Below are positions 29,959 through 38,290 of a DNA stretch of 64,000 nt, in pieces. The notes under the pieces are model-generated. The model saw only the letters and a list, made by a program, of their open reading frames with translations, was not told where the DNA came from and did no database searches. The translations under genes and the position numbers were made by a program. The stretch is from Methanolobus vulcani (GTDB lineage Archaea > Halobacteriota > Methanosarcinia > Methanosarcinales > Methanosarcinaceae): assembly GCF_900100715.1 (NCBI RefSeq), contig NZ_FNCA01000001.1, positions 372,001-436,000 on the forward strand, given 5' to 3'. The first letter of the stretch is position 1. The number at the start of each line of letters is the position of its first letter.

Positions 29959-30884
29959 ATACCAATCAGTTTGTAATTTTGTTACTCATCAAATACAGAT
30001 CGTTATATTGTGAATGTAATGCCACCATAATTAAGCAACAGTTCAACTAGTACAAATAATATCTAAATAATTATATATAAATTCCATGGTATTAAAAAAA
30101 TACTCCTTGCATGATACTGTTTTCTTACAAATACAGCTGATATACAAAACAATACGTATATACACAAAAGTGTAAGTGTTCAACTACACCATGAGGAAAT
30201 AATATTTTAAATAAAATACACAGTAAAATAGAAGCAAATAATTGGTTGTGTTTATTCTTACATCAAACAGGATCAAATTATAAAAACAGGTGCAACAAAG
30301 CTGTAATATGATTAAAAAAAATAAGAATAGCTTATAAAAAAAAGAATAATAGAATAATTAGAATAATTAGATGCTCAAATTAATTAAATGAAATCATGTA
30401 GTAAAGGTTAGAAGTATATACAACTGTGCAGTTGTAACTTAGAAAATAATATCTGAATTAAGACATAGATAAATAATATTCATCCACTCTAAAGTAGATA
30501 AGGAAGCAATGTTTTGAATTTAAACCGCATATAAATTTTTTGCCACCATACTCAATTATAGTTTCAAAAGCACTAATAGATCATATTCAATTGTTGCAAT
30601 TCAAAACCAGACTGCCGGACTTACTCAAAAAATTAATAGTTGACAATAACACATCAGTAAAAATATATACTACCCTGACCAATCTTTTATTGGGGATCTG
30701 AATACCATAATAAAAAAATTAAGTGCTATCAAGTAAGGCAAAGTGTGGTTGGTTTGTAGGTACAAATATCTTCAAATGATGAGAAGAAAACGTTGATAAA
30801 TGTATTTCATCATTTGTATATCAATAAAATGCTTCTTATCACACAAAAAATTAGATTTACTTAATTGCACAGGTGTGATAAATA
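29959..30884. promoter_or_regulatory. 926-base AT-rich divergent promoter region
   Basis: This is the gap between the transducer (-) and the second kinase (+). I find no coding frame with family character. An 18-bp perfect palindrome with 8-bp arms, TACAACTG-TG-CAGTTGTA, lies at 30419-30436 and could be an operator or short hairpin. Many TATA-like strings are present and cannot be told apart by eye. Confidence 0.45.
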
Positions 30885-33800
30885 GTGGATGCAGATGAAA
30901 TGGGAATTCCTGAACATATAACAGAGGGGAGTCCTGGCTTTTTTAGATCATTATTCATTAACAACGATGCGATCATGTTACTGATAGATCCTGAAAATGG
31001 AGATATTATCGATGCAAACAATGCAGCTTGTAGATATTACGAATGGTCCCATGAAGATCTTATCCACAAAAAGATATGCAATCTGAATACTTTACCACAG
31101 AAAGAAGTCGTTGCTGAAATGACAAAAGCAAAGAATGAGACCTGGAATCATTTTTTCTTTAAACATCAAAAATCCAGTGGTGACATTCGTGATGTTGAAG
31201 TCTTCAGCGCTCCTGTTACAATAAAAGATAAAAAGTTACTCTGGTCAATAATTCATGACATAACTGAAGCAAAAGCCGCGCAAACCGAGTTAGCAAATAA
31301 TGAAAGAAAGTACCGGAAGCTTTTTGAAAACGATATCAGCGCTATTGCAATTCATAGAATAATCCTAGATCAAAAAGGTAAACCCTGTGATTATGTTTTT
31401 CTGGAAGCGAACGAAGCCTTTGAAAAACATACAGGACTTAAAGCAAAGGACATTATAGGAAAAAGACTAACAGACGTAATTCCGGAAACTGAGAATGAAA
31501 CTTTTTTCGATATTTTTGGTAAAGTCGCTCTCACCGGAATCCCTGTAATGTTTGAACAGTACAGTAAACAACTAAAAAGATACTATATTATTAGTGCATA
31601 CCAGATCAAAGATCAGATTTTTGCAACCATTTTCCAGGATATAACTGAAAATAAACTGGTAGAAATAAAACTGCGTGAGAAAACAAAAGAACTTGAAACC
31701 TATTTTGAATCCAGTCGGGATCTACTGGGCATTGCTAACAAAAAGGGAAAATTCATTCGTATGAACCAGGAATGGGAAAGAGTTTTTGGATATTCGATCA
31801 AAGAGCTTCAAAATCATTCGTTCCTTGACTTTGTACATCCTGATGACATTGAATCTACTCTAGAAGCTATTGATTCTCTTGACTCCCAGAAAACAGTCCT
31901 GAACTTAGTGAACCGTCATGTCTGCAAGGATGGTTCCTGCCGCTGGATAGAATGGCGTTCGAGACTTGAAGGTGACTTGATCCATACAGTGGCAAGGGAC
32001 ATTACAGAACGCAAACAGGCAGAAGAAGAAAGACTGCAATACGAAATAGAACTTGAAAAAAGCCGTGAGCAGTTCATGTTAGCTGTGAGTGGTTCCAATG
32101 ATGGTATATGGGATTGGAACATCCGTGAGAAAAAAGGATACATGTCCCCCAGACTAAAAGAGATTATCGGTTTTGAGGACGAAGAGTTTCCAAATAAATA
32201 TACAGCATTTGAGGAACATATTCATCCTGATGATCAGAAGATAGTCAAAACATCCATGGAAGAATACCTATCTGGAAAAAAACCTAATCATAGTGTCGAA
32301 TTCCGCCTTCGCCATAAAGATGGCAGTTATATCTGGGTACTATCTAAAGGTAAAGCTCTGATTGATGAAAAAGGCAAACCTTACAGAATAGCAGGATCTC
32401 TGACAGATATCACTGAACGTAAACGGTCAGAAGAAAAACTACGCCATTATACAATGAAACTTGAAAGAAGCCGGGAACAGTTTATGCTGGCAGTTAGAGG
32501 TTCAAAGGATGGTATATGGGACTGGGATCTACGTAATAAAAGCCTATATCTTTCAGAAAGATGGAAAGAAATTATCGGTTACAAAGATTCTGAACTGCCA
32601 AATGAACTATCTACATTTGACGGCCGTCTTCATCCCGATGATAAAGACCGTGTTCTAAATTATATTGAAGAATACCTGAATGGTGGAATACCAAAATATC
32701 AGATGGAATTTCGTCTGAGACATAAAGATGGTACTTACAGGTGGATACTGGCAAAGGGTGAAGCTTTACGTGATGAAAAAGGAGTTCCTTACAGGATGGC
32801 GGGCTCCCATACGGATGTAACCGAACGCAAGCATGCGGAAGATAAATTAAAGGAGAACAGGGAGCTTCTTCAGTCTATAATAAATATTCTTCCGGGAGTT
32901 CTTACAGTAGTGGATACGGACTACAATATTATTACTCTAAATGAATCGGATAGCAGACTAAAAAGAGTCGGATTCACTTATGCCAGTGAACTTGAAGGAA
33001 AAAAATGCTATAAGGTATTTCAGGAAATGGATTCACCCTGCCCGTGGTGTAAAATAAATGAAGTGATTGACACAGGTGAAAATGCGTATGATGAAACCGG
33101 TCCTGATGATATACGTGAAAAGAAAACAGGTAGAGCTTACAGCTACACTGTTTGTCCTATAAAGGACAAATCAGGAAATATAATAAGTGTCGTGGAATAC
33201 GGAGCTGATGTTACAGAACTCAGGAACTCAAAACTTGAAGCCGAAAATGCAAACAGGGCTAAGTCCGAATTCCTGGCAAATATGTCACATGAGATACGTA
33301 CACCAATGAACGGTGTCATAGGCATGACAGGATTACTTCTTGATACCGAATTGGATGCAGTGCAAAGAAACTATGTGGAAATGATCAGGAAAAGTGGTGA
33401 AACATTAATTGAGGTCATCAATGATATCCTTGACATATCCAAGATCGAAGCAGGTAAATTAGAATTGGAGAATGTGGATTTCAGCCTGTATGACCTCCTG
33501 GAAGAGCTGTCATCACTATTTTCTATTAAAGCTTACGAAAAAGGACTTGAGCTCACATGCCTGATCGAGAATAATGTACCGGACCATATTAGAGGAGATC
33601 CATTTAAACTAAAACAGGTCCTTACAAATCTTACCGGCAATGCGTTGAAATTTACAAATGAGGGAAGGGTCACGATACATGTCAACCGTGAATCAGGCAC
33701 TGATAAAAGTGCCACATTATGTTTCTCTGTAAAGGATACTGGCATTGGCATTCCTGAGGACAAAAAATATCTTTTGTTTGAAACATTCAGCCAGGTGGAC

Positions 33801-34817
33801 GCCTCCACAACACGCAAATACGGAGGAACCGGACTTGGGCTTGCAATAACCAAGCATCTTGTTGAAATGATGAACGGGGAAATAAACGTAAGGACATTAG
33901 AAGAAAAAGGGTCTGATTTCTGGTTCAGGATACCTATAGAGATATCAGGGGAGCTATCAGGAAAACATGTTAAACCTTATGACCTGCCATATAAGAAAGA
34001 ACAAGAGCTTATTCACCACAAAAATAAAGATCTGTACGGGCATGGAAATACAGATGACATTAGAATTCTGATAGTTGAGGATAATCAGATAAACCAGAGG
34101 CTTGCCCAGGCATTGCTTCAAAAACTGGGATATGATCCTGATGTTGTGACCAACGGTAATGAGGCATTAAAGCTTCTCGAAACACAACCTTATGACCTTG
34201 TTTTTATGGATGTGCAAATGCCTTTAATGGATGGACTGGAAACCACACAGCATATCCGCAACCCTGATTCCACAGTTATTGACCATGACATCCCTGTTAT
34301 TGCTATGACAGCTCATGCCATGAAAGGCGACAAAGAGCAATGCCTCGATGCTGGCATGAATGATTATATGTCAAAACCTATCTCTGCAGAGCAACTTTTT
34401 ATCCTGATGGAAAAATGGTCATCGATCATACTGAAAAGAAATACGGAAACCAATATCCGGAAGAATTCACCGATATCAGGAAACACGCTTCAGATATTTG
34501 TTAAAGAGAAATTTATGGAAAGAATGGCAGGAGATTACAATCTCGCCAATGAGATCACATCGATGTTCCTGAACAATATACCCGTAATTATTGCGAACAT
34601 GAAAAAAGCTGCAGACATTGATAATATGGAAGAGGTGAGCAGTTATGCTCATTCTATAAAAGGTTCTTCTGCAAACATAGGGGGAGAAGTTTTGAGTGAC
34701 ATTGCTGCAAAGATCGAAAAACTTGGAAGATCCGGAAAAATCACAGAAGTTCAGGCTTTGATACCTGAACTTGAAAGACAATTCGAATTACTGACAGAAG
34801 AATTTAAGAATATATAA
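30885..34817 (+). CDS. Hybrid histidine kinase with six PAS domains, receiver and Hpt
   Basis: This soluble 1310-residue sensor kinase is related to the giant kinase upstream. Six PAS units fill residues 1 to about 785. Units 4 and 5 are a recent tandem copy (REQFMLAVxGSxDGIWDW twice), and unit 6 contains CPWC near residue 717, which could bind a metal or sense redox state. The HisKA His is residue 802, the ATPase segment shows KDTGIGIP and GGTGLGLAIT, the receiver Asp is 1109 (MDVQMPLMDG) and the Hpt His is 1256 (AHSIKGSSANIGG). The start is a GTG at 30885 with a GGTG site upstream. One receiver fewer than the giant kinase. Confidence 0.94.
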   Translation: MDADEMGIPEHITEGSPGFFRSLFINNDAIMLLIDPENGDIIDANNAACRYYEWSHEDLIHKKICNLNTLPQKEVVAEMTKAKNETWNHFFFKHQKSSGDIRDVEVFSAPVTIKDKKLLWSIIHDITEAKAAQTELANNERKYRKLFENDISAIAIHRIILDQKGKPCDYVFLEANEAFEKHTGLKAKDIIGKRLTDVIPETENETFFDIFGKVALTGIPVMFEQYSKQLKRYYIISAYQIKDQIFATIFQDITENKLVEIKLREKTKELETYFESSRDLLGIANKKGKFIRMNQEWERVFGYSIKELQNHSFLDFVHPDDIESTLEAIDSLDSQKTVLNLVNRHVCKDGSCRWIEWRSRLEGDLIHTVARDITERKQAEEERLQYEIELEKSREQFMLAVSGSNDGIWDWNIREKKGYMSPRLKEIIGFEDEEFPNKYTAFEEHIHPDDQKIVKTSMEEYLSGKKPNHSVEFRLRHKDGSYIWVLSKGKALIDEKGKPYRIAGSLTDITERKRSEEKLRHYTMKLERSREQFMLAVRGSKDGIWDWDLRNKSLYLSERWKEIIGYKDSELPNELSTFDGRLHPDDKDRVLNYIEEYLNGGIPKYQMEFRLRHKDGTYRWILAKGEALRDEKGVPYRMAGSHTDVTERKHAEDKLKENRELLQSIINILPGVLTVVDTDYNIITLNESDSRLKRVGFTYASELEGKKCYKVFQEMDSPCPWCKINEVIDTGENAYDETGPDDIREKKTGRAYSYTVCPIKDKSGNIISVVEYGADVTELRNSKLEAENANRAKSEFLANMSHEIRTPMNGVIGMTGLLLDTELDAVQRNYVEMIRKSGETLIEVINDILDISKIEAGKLELENVDFSLYDLLEELSSLFSIKAYEKGLELTCLIENNVPDHIRGDPFKLKQVLTNLTGNALKFTNEGRVTIHVNRESGTDKSATLCFSVKDTGIGIPEDKKYLLFETFSQVDASTTRKYGGTGLGLAITKHLVEMMNGEINVRTLEEKGSDFWFRIPIEISGELSGKHVKPYDLPYKKEQELIHHKNKDLYGHGNTDDIRILIVEDNQINQRLAQALLQKLGYDPDVVTNGNEALKLLETQPYDLVFMDVQMPLMDGLETTQHIRNPDSTVIDHDIPVIAMTAHAMKGDKEQCLDAGMNDYMSKPISAEQLFILMEKWSSIILKRNTETNIRKNSPISGNTLQIFVKEKFMERMAGDYNLANEITSMFLNNIPVIIANMKKAADIDNMEEVSSYAHSIKGSSANIGGEVLSDIAAKIEKLGRSGKITEVQALIPELERQFELLTEEFKNI

Positions 34818-34924
34818 ACAAATAATGTACCCAGAGCCTAATGTAAATATAGATGGCTTTTAGAACTATTGCAATATCTTCATCATATTTTGAACTTACA
34901 TATTCTAAAACAAAGAATGCAAAT

Positions 34925-34959
34925 AAAAAGGACTGGAACTGATATTTGTTATCAGTTCC
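34925..34959 (-). terminator. Terminator of the rubrerythrin gene
   Basis: A perfect 10-bp stem, GGAACTGATA with TATCAGTTCC, closes a five-base loop at 34935-34959. Read on the - strand it follows the rubrerythrin stop and is succeeded by a T-run (34925-34930), as in an intrinsic terminator. Confidence 0.7.
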
Positions 34960-34982
34960 CTGAAATCCGTTAAAAATGAATA

Positions 34983-35474
34983 TTAATCGATCTTATCGAA
35001 CCTGAATGCAGGTGCACCGCAGACAGGACAGTTATCTTCAGGTTTACCTTCATGTGTATGCCCGCAGACACTGCAAACGTAATAATCCGTTTCTTCGTTG
35101 CTGCCAAGTTCCTTAAGTGCTTTTTCATAAAGAGCTGCATGGGTTTTTTCCACTTCATTTGCAACCTTGAAACTCCAGAGAGCCTTGTCATTACCTTCTT
35201 TTTCTGCTTCTTCGATGAAGGCAGGGTACATGCTCTCAAACTCATAAGTTTCACCATTGATAGCCTCTTTCAGGTTATCCTCGGTTGAACCGACGCCATC
35301 CATGCGTTTAAGGTGATTCAGTGCATGGATCGTTTCAGCAGCTGCTGCAGCCCTGAAAAGTTTAGCTACCTGAGTATATCCTTCTGAATCTGCTTTTGCT
35401 GCAAAGGCCAAGTATGTCCTGTTCGCCATTGATTCACCGGTGAATGCTGCTTTTAGGTTATCTTTGGAACTCAT
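34983..35474 (-). CDS. Rubrerythrin
   Basis: Rubrerythrin is a cytoplasmic non-heme di-iron peroxidase that reduces H2O2 in anaerobes. The four-helix ferritin-like part begins NLKAAFTGESMANRTYLAFA and supplies Glu/His ligands (ExxH in AAAAETIHALNHL, and EVEKTHAALY). The C-terminal rubredoxin-like knuckles are CSVCGHTHEG and CPVCGAPAF. I take the ATG at 35474, which has AGGAG upstream. The frame is open 15 codons further. It belongs to the oxidative-stress part of the window. Confidence 0.96.
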   Translation of the reverse strand: MSSKDNLKAAFTGESMANRTYLAFAAKADSEGYTQVAKLFRAAAAAETIHALNHLKRMDGVGSTEDNLKEAINGETYEFESMYPAFIEEAEKEGNDKALWSFKVANEVEKTHAALYEKALKELGSNEETDYYVCSVCGHTHEGKPEDNCPVCGAPAFRFDKID

Positions 35475-35577
35475 AATTATCTCCTTTAATCTTTTCAGCC
35501 TGATTACGTGTTCCTGCATATATCACATTAACGCTGCAAGAATAATAAAAATGAAAGAATATGAATGAGGAGAGATA

Positions 35578-36516
35578 TCACTCCACAATAACCTCATTCT
35601 CCTCTGCCCATGCAGGCTGGTCTATTGCAAAGAACTCAAGATCTGTATCCCCTGTATTTTCAGTACTTTGCACTGCATTGGCAGGTATTACAACAAGGTC
35701 ACCTGCTTTTACATCAAAAGGAACATTATCAATATAAAGCACTCCTTCCCCCGAGATCACATAATGGGTTTCCGGGTTCTTCATAATGTGGGCCTCAATG
35801 GAAGAACCGGATTTAATGATCACATGTGCAATACTGTAATCAATTCCAAGGTCCCGGCCAACTTTTGCAGGATGAAGCAGATTTCCAAGGGAAACGGTAT
35901 CAAAGCGTGTGAAATATTCTATGTCATCAAGACTATTGGTATAAACATAGTTGTTAACATAGAACCCGGATGTAACCAGATATTCCTGCTCACCTATTGA
36001 AGCTTTCTTTACGAAGGTATATTTCATTGAAGGAACTGTTTCTCCTGGTTTTGTCCACTGATAAGTTACCCAGCCCTCACCTTCATTACTTGTGGCGGTA
36101 TCTATAAAGTACTGGCCAAGAGGAGCACCGTCGTAATCTGTCATACCTGAAGCATCCTCACCTTCACTACTTACGTTTGGAGCGTAGACTGTTCGGATAC
36201 CATCTATGGTCCATATACTGAGATAAGTATCATCATGGAACCATTTGCTGTCTGCCTGCCTGAATTCATCAAAGGCATCTGTACCCTGTTCATCCATAAG
36301 GGCAATTGCATCATTGACAAGTGACTCTGTGCTGATCATTGCAGACTGCAGACTGTCCTGTCCCGAAGTGTTAATATCCGTTCCCTGTTCTCCGACTGAT
36401 GAAGCGTTCCCATTCTGGTCGTTTATACCTGAACCATCAGTTTGTACACAACCAGCGACCATAAGTAAAAGGATAGATAAAGAAATTGCAAATATTATTT
36501 TTCTTATAGAAATCAT
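35578..36516 (-). CDS. Lipoprotein with Cache-like sensor domain fused to a cupin
   Basis: This is a predicted surface lipoprotein: a hydrophobic signal is followed by a VAGC lipobox near residue 23. Residues about 60-205 look like a single Cache-type domain (DDTYLSIWTIDGIRTVYAPN, YTFVKKASIGEQEYLVTSGFYV), found in extracellular ligand sensors. Residues about 225-300 are a cupin barrel (HIMKNPETHYVISGEGVLYI, KAGDLVVIPANAVQS). There is no membrane output domain. I start at the ATG at 36516, preceded by AGGTG. The ligand is unknown. The cupin suggests small-molecule binding or turnover outside the cell. Confidence 0.8.
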   Translation of the reverse strand: MISIRKIIFAISLSILLLMVAGCVQTDGSGINDQNGNASSVGEQGTDINTSGQDSLQSAMISTESLVNDAIALMDEQGTDAFDEFRQADSKWFHDDTYLSIWTIDGIRTVYAPNVSSEGEDASGMTDYDGAPLGQYFIDTATSNEGEGWVTYQWTKPGETVPSMKYTFVKKASIGEQEYLVTSGFYVNNYVYTNSLDDIEYFTRFDTVSLGNLLHPAKVGRDLGIDYSIAHVIIKSGSSIEAHIMKNPETHYVISGEGVLYIDNVPFDVKAGDLVVIPANAVQSTENTGDTDLEFFAIDQPAWAEENEVIVE

Positions 36517-36525
36517 TTTTAGCAC

Positions 36526-36781
36526 CTGTTCTTTGAATTGATGGACAGAAAAAACTTAAAGGAATGTCTTGATCGACCATCATCTTATTACAAATCAAAT
36601 TGGAGATTACTTGTTAAAAATATAAATAGATTCATGTTAAGGAGAGTGACAATATTCCTACATGCTGAATTGATTCTAAAATCACTACTCGCATTGTAAA
36701 TAATATTATACATATGGCATGTAATTTTGCAAAGTTTTATATGAATTGCCTGCCATTAAATGTTAGGAATGGGATAAAAAT
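36526..36781. promoter_or_regulatory. Divergent promoter region, lipoprotein/membrane protein
   Basis: This AT-rich gap lies between divergent genes. A candidate TATA, TTTTATATG at 36735-36743, lies about 40 bases before the ATG at 36782. I see no palindrome of note. Confidence 0.4.
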
Positions 36782-37108
36782 ATGAAATTCAATGAAAAAG
36801 CTATCAATTCAATAATGAAATGGATAATCCTGGCACTAGTTGTACTGATAATAATTCCTGTTACATTTCATATCGGCCAATTGCTTTGGGGAATAATAAT
36901 TCTGTTCTTTACATTCTGGATGACGATGCTGGTTGATTGCCTGCAGAGAAATGAAAATGATTTTCCTTCAAAAGGACAGAATGAAAAACTTATCTGGTCG
37001 ATGGTCCTTATCTTTCTTAATTTGATAGGAGCATTTCTCTATTTTGTGCTCGTGTTCACAAAATACAATGAAGTTACTGACCTTCAGGTCAGCAAAAATA
37101 TGAATTGA
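36782..37108 (+). CDS. Small membrane protein of unknown function
   Basis: This 108-residue protein has three hydrophobic helices: WIILALVVLIIIPVTF near residue 16, LLWGIIILFFTFWMTMLVD near 37, and WSMVLIFLNLIGAFLYFVLVF near 72. A short charged loop (QRNENDFPSKGQNEK) lies before the last helix. The organisation resembles PLD-nuclease N-terminal-like or DUF membrane anchors (a phospholipase D leader fold), but I cannot name the family with confidence. It stops one base before the end of the convergent gene at 37110. Confidence 0.75.
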   Translation: MKFNEKAINSIMKWIILALVVLIIIPVTFHIGQLLWGIIILFFTFWMTMLVDCLQRNENDFPSKGQNEKLIWSMVLIFLNLIGAFLYFVLVFTKYNEVTDLQVSKNMN

Positions 37109-37109
37109 A

Positions 37110-37355
37110 TTACGCGAAGAAATATGATTTGATAGTCCACATAACTCCGATAAGTACCATAAAAATTCCAGTCAGCCCTACATTAAAAAAGATCGAAGGC
37201 AATGTATGAGGACTTCCGGTTGGATTACCTGCTGCATCACATGCACTTTCAGTAAGATTGATTCCGGCTATGTTGCATATTGACAGGACACTTGCTACAA
37301 GAAAAATAATAACAAGTCCGCCTGCTACCATATACATTGGCGTTTTTAAATTCAT
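37110..37355 (-). CDS. Two-helix membrane protein of unknown function
   Basis: The protein has two hydrophobic helices, MYMVAGGLVIIFLVASVLSI and FFNVGLTGIFMVLIGVMWTI, separated by a loop containing CDAAGNPTGSP. I prefer the ATG at 37355 (81 residues). A TATA-like GTTATATCG (37378-37386) lies about 25 bases before it, which fits a leaderless transcript. The upstream ATG at 37376 would add seven residues. Confidence 0.7.
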   Translation of the reverse strand: MNLKTPMYMVAGGLVIIFLVASVLSICNIAGINLTESACDAAGNPTGSPHTLPSIFFNVGLTGIFMVLIGVMWTIKSYFFA

Positions 37356-37470
37356 CTGTCCCGTAATGGCATTCAAACGATATAACTTTTTACAAATTCA
37401 TCCGTAAGTCGATCGATCTCAGCTAACACATTAATTCCAAATCAAAAACGAAGAAAAAGATGCATCGTTT

Positions 37471-37589
37471 GTGGGGGTGTATGCTGTTATGATCCTTATC
37501 TCACCTTCCTATTTATTCAAGCAGGAAGGCAGACCACCTGTTCTGGCTAATGCCTATTGAGATGGTCTGCCTGGTGAGACCACCCCCAC
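37471..37589 (-). ncRNA. Candidate structured RNA with compact three-way junction
   Basis: Four perfectly paired helices nest without gaps. P1 is 37471-37479 with 37581-37589 (GTGGGGGTG). P2 is 37499-37505 with 37573-37579. P3 is 37506-37510 with 37523-37527. P4 is 37528-37536 with 37563-37571. P2, P3 and P4 abut as a three-way junction. On the - strand a TATA-like TTATATTA (37626-37619) predicts a transcript start near 37596, and T-runs follow at 37465-37443. The + strand lacks both signals, so I favour the - strand. No known RNA family is recognised. Confidence 0.55.
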
Positions 37590-37745
37590 GTCTGATAGAA
37601 TCATTTCAGTAAACAATGTAATATAAGCTTTGTGAAATTGACCGGGATAAACAAGGTATTCAGGAAATTATCCAGTTAATTGTAGATATTTTATAACAAA
37701 TAATCATTATATACATTAAAAACATATAATAACGCGAGGTAAATA

Positions 37746-37853
37746 ATGAATAACAATGCAATCATCAGCGCCAAGAAGGTAGGACTGATGTTCTTCCTTT
37801 ATATCCTTATGCTGATGGCAATTGTCGTAATAGCAGGACTTGTTAATACCTGA
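37746..37853 (+). CDS. 35-residue single-helix membrane peptide
   Basis: ATG at 37746 follows GAGGT with a five-base gap, a good ribosome-binding site. The 35 residues have a polar head (MNNNAIISAKK) and one helix (GLMFFLYILMLMAIVVIAGL). The peptide resembles the 30-residue one at 17245. Methanosarcinales carry many such unannotated peptides, and the function is unknown. Confidence 0.65.
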   Translation: MNNNAIISAKKVGLMFFLYILMLMAIVVIAGLVNT

Positions 37854-37937
37854 TAGATTACGACATCACCAAACTAAAGTATACACACCAATTTACTGGT
37901 GCTTATTACATTATTTCTATATTTGCATTATTTATGT

Positions 37938-38187
37938 TCAGGCAGTTGGAACTACGTAAGGGATTTCCTCATAAGGTTGAATAACCACAAATCCTTCTCC
38001 CTTAAAAGCCATCTGTATGCTTTCGCCACTCGATCTTCCGACTAATGTCTTCAGGGAAATATCGGTCTTTATATCAGGTTGCAGATTTCCTGACCATGCA
38101 ACTGTTGCATTTGGATCTGTAAATACCGGCCTGTCAGAAGACACCATAAGTGTGAGCGGATCGTAGTGTGTAGTAATAGAAACTCAA
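37938..38187 (-). pseudogene. Truncated copy of the AIM24-like gene
   Basis: The last about 80 codons of the AIM24-like gene at 41237 are repeated here: [18 protein letters not shown], [11 protein letters not shown] and [17 protein letters not shown] are shared. Similarity continues upstream of the ATG at 38147 ([15 protein letters not shown]), then meets an in-frame TGA near 38190. The first about 150 residues are missing, and AT-rich foreign-looking DNA starts where the homology ends. Many silent differences show an old duplication, so this is a decayed paralogue and not a fresh target duplication. Confidence 0.75.
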
Positions 38188-38233
38188 CAGGATTAGGTAT
38201 GGTTGCAAAATATATCGGCATCATTAGACATCC

Positions 38234-38267
38234 ATGCCACATTGCAAATAACATTAGATTGTGGCAT
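38234..38267. repeat. Inverted repeat at the left edge of the AT-rich cassette
   Basis: ATGCCACA at 38234-38241 pairs with TGTGGCAT at 38260-38267 around an 18-base loop. It lies between the broken AIM24 copy and the first cassette gene. It could be a terminator, an operator or an element end. Confidence 0.35.
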
Positions 38268-38290
38268 ATGGAATAAAAGATTTTCTTTGA

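Noticed and set aside
37537-37571. On the + strand the P4 loop of the structured element reads CTGTTCTGGCTAATGCC, which resembles the TPP riboswitch string CTGATCTGGATAATGCC.
   Set aside because: The other TPP hallmarks (the CTGAGA joint, the GCGTAGGGA arm and the usual helix nesting) are absent. The promoter and U-run signals favour the - strand, and no thiamine gene lies downstream.
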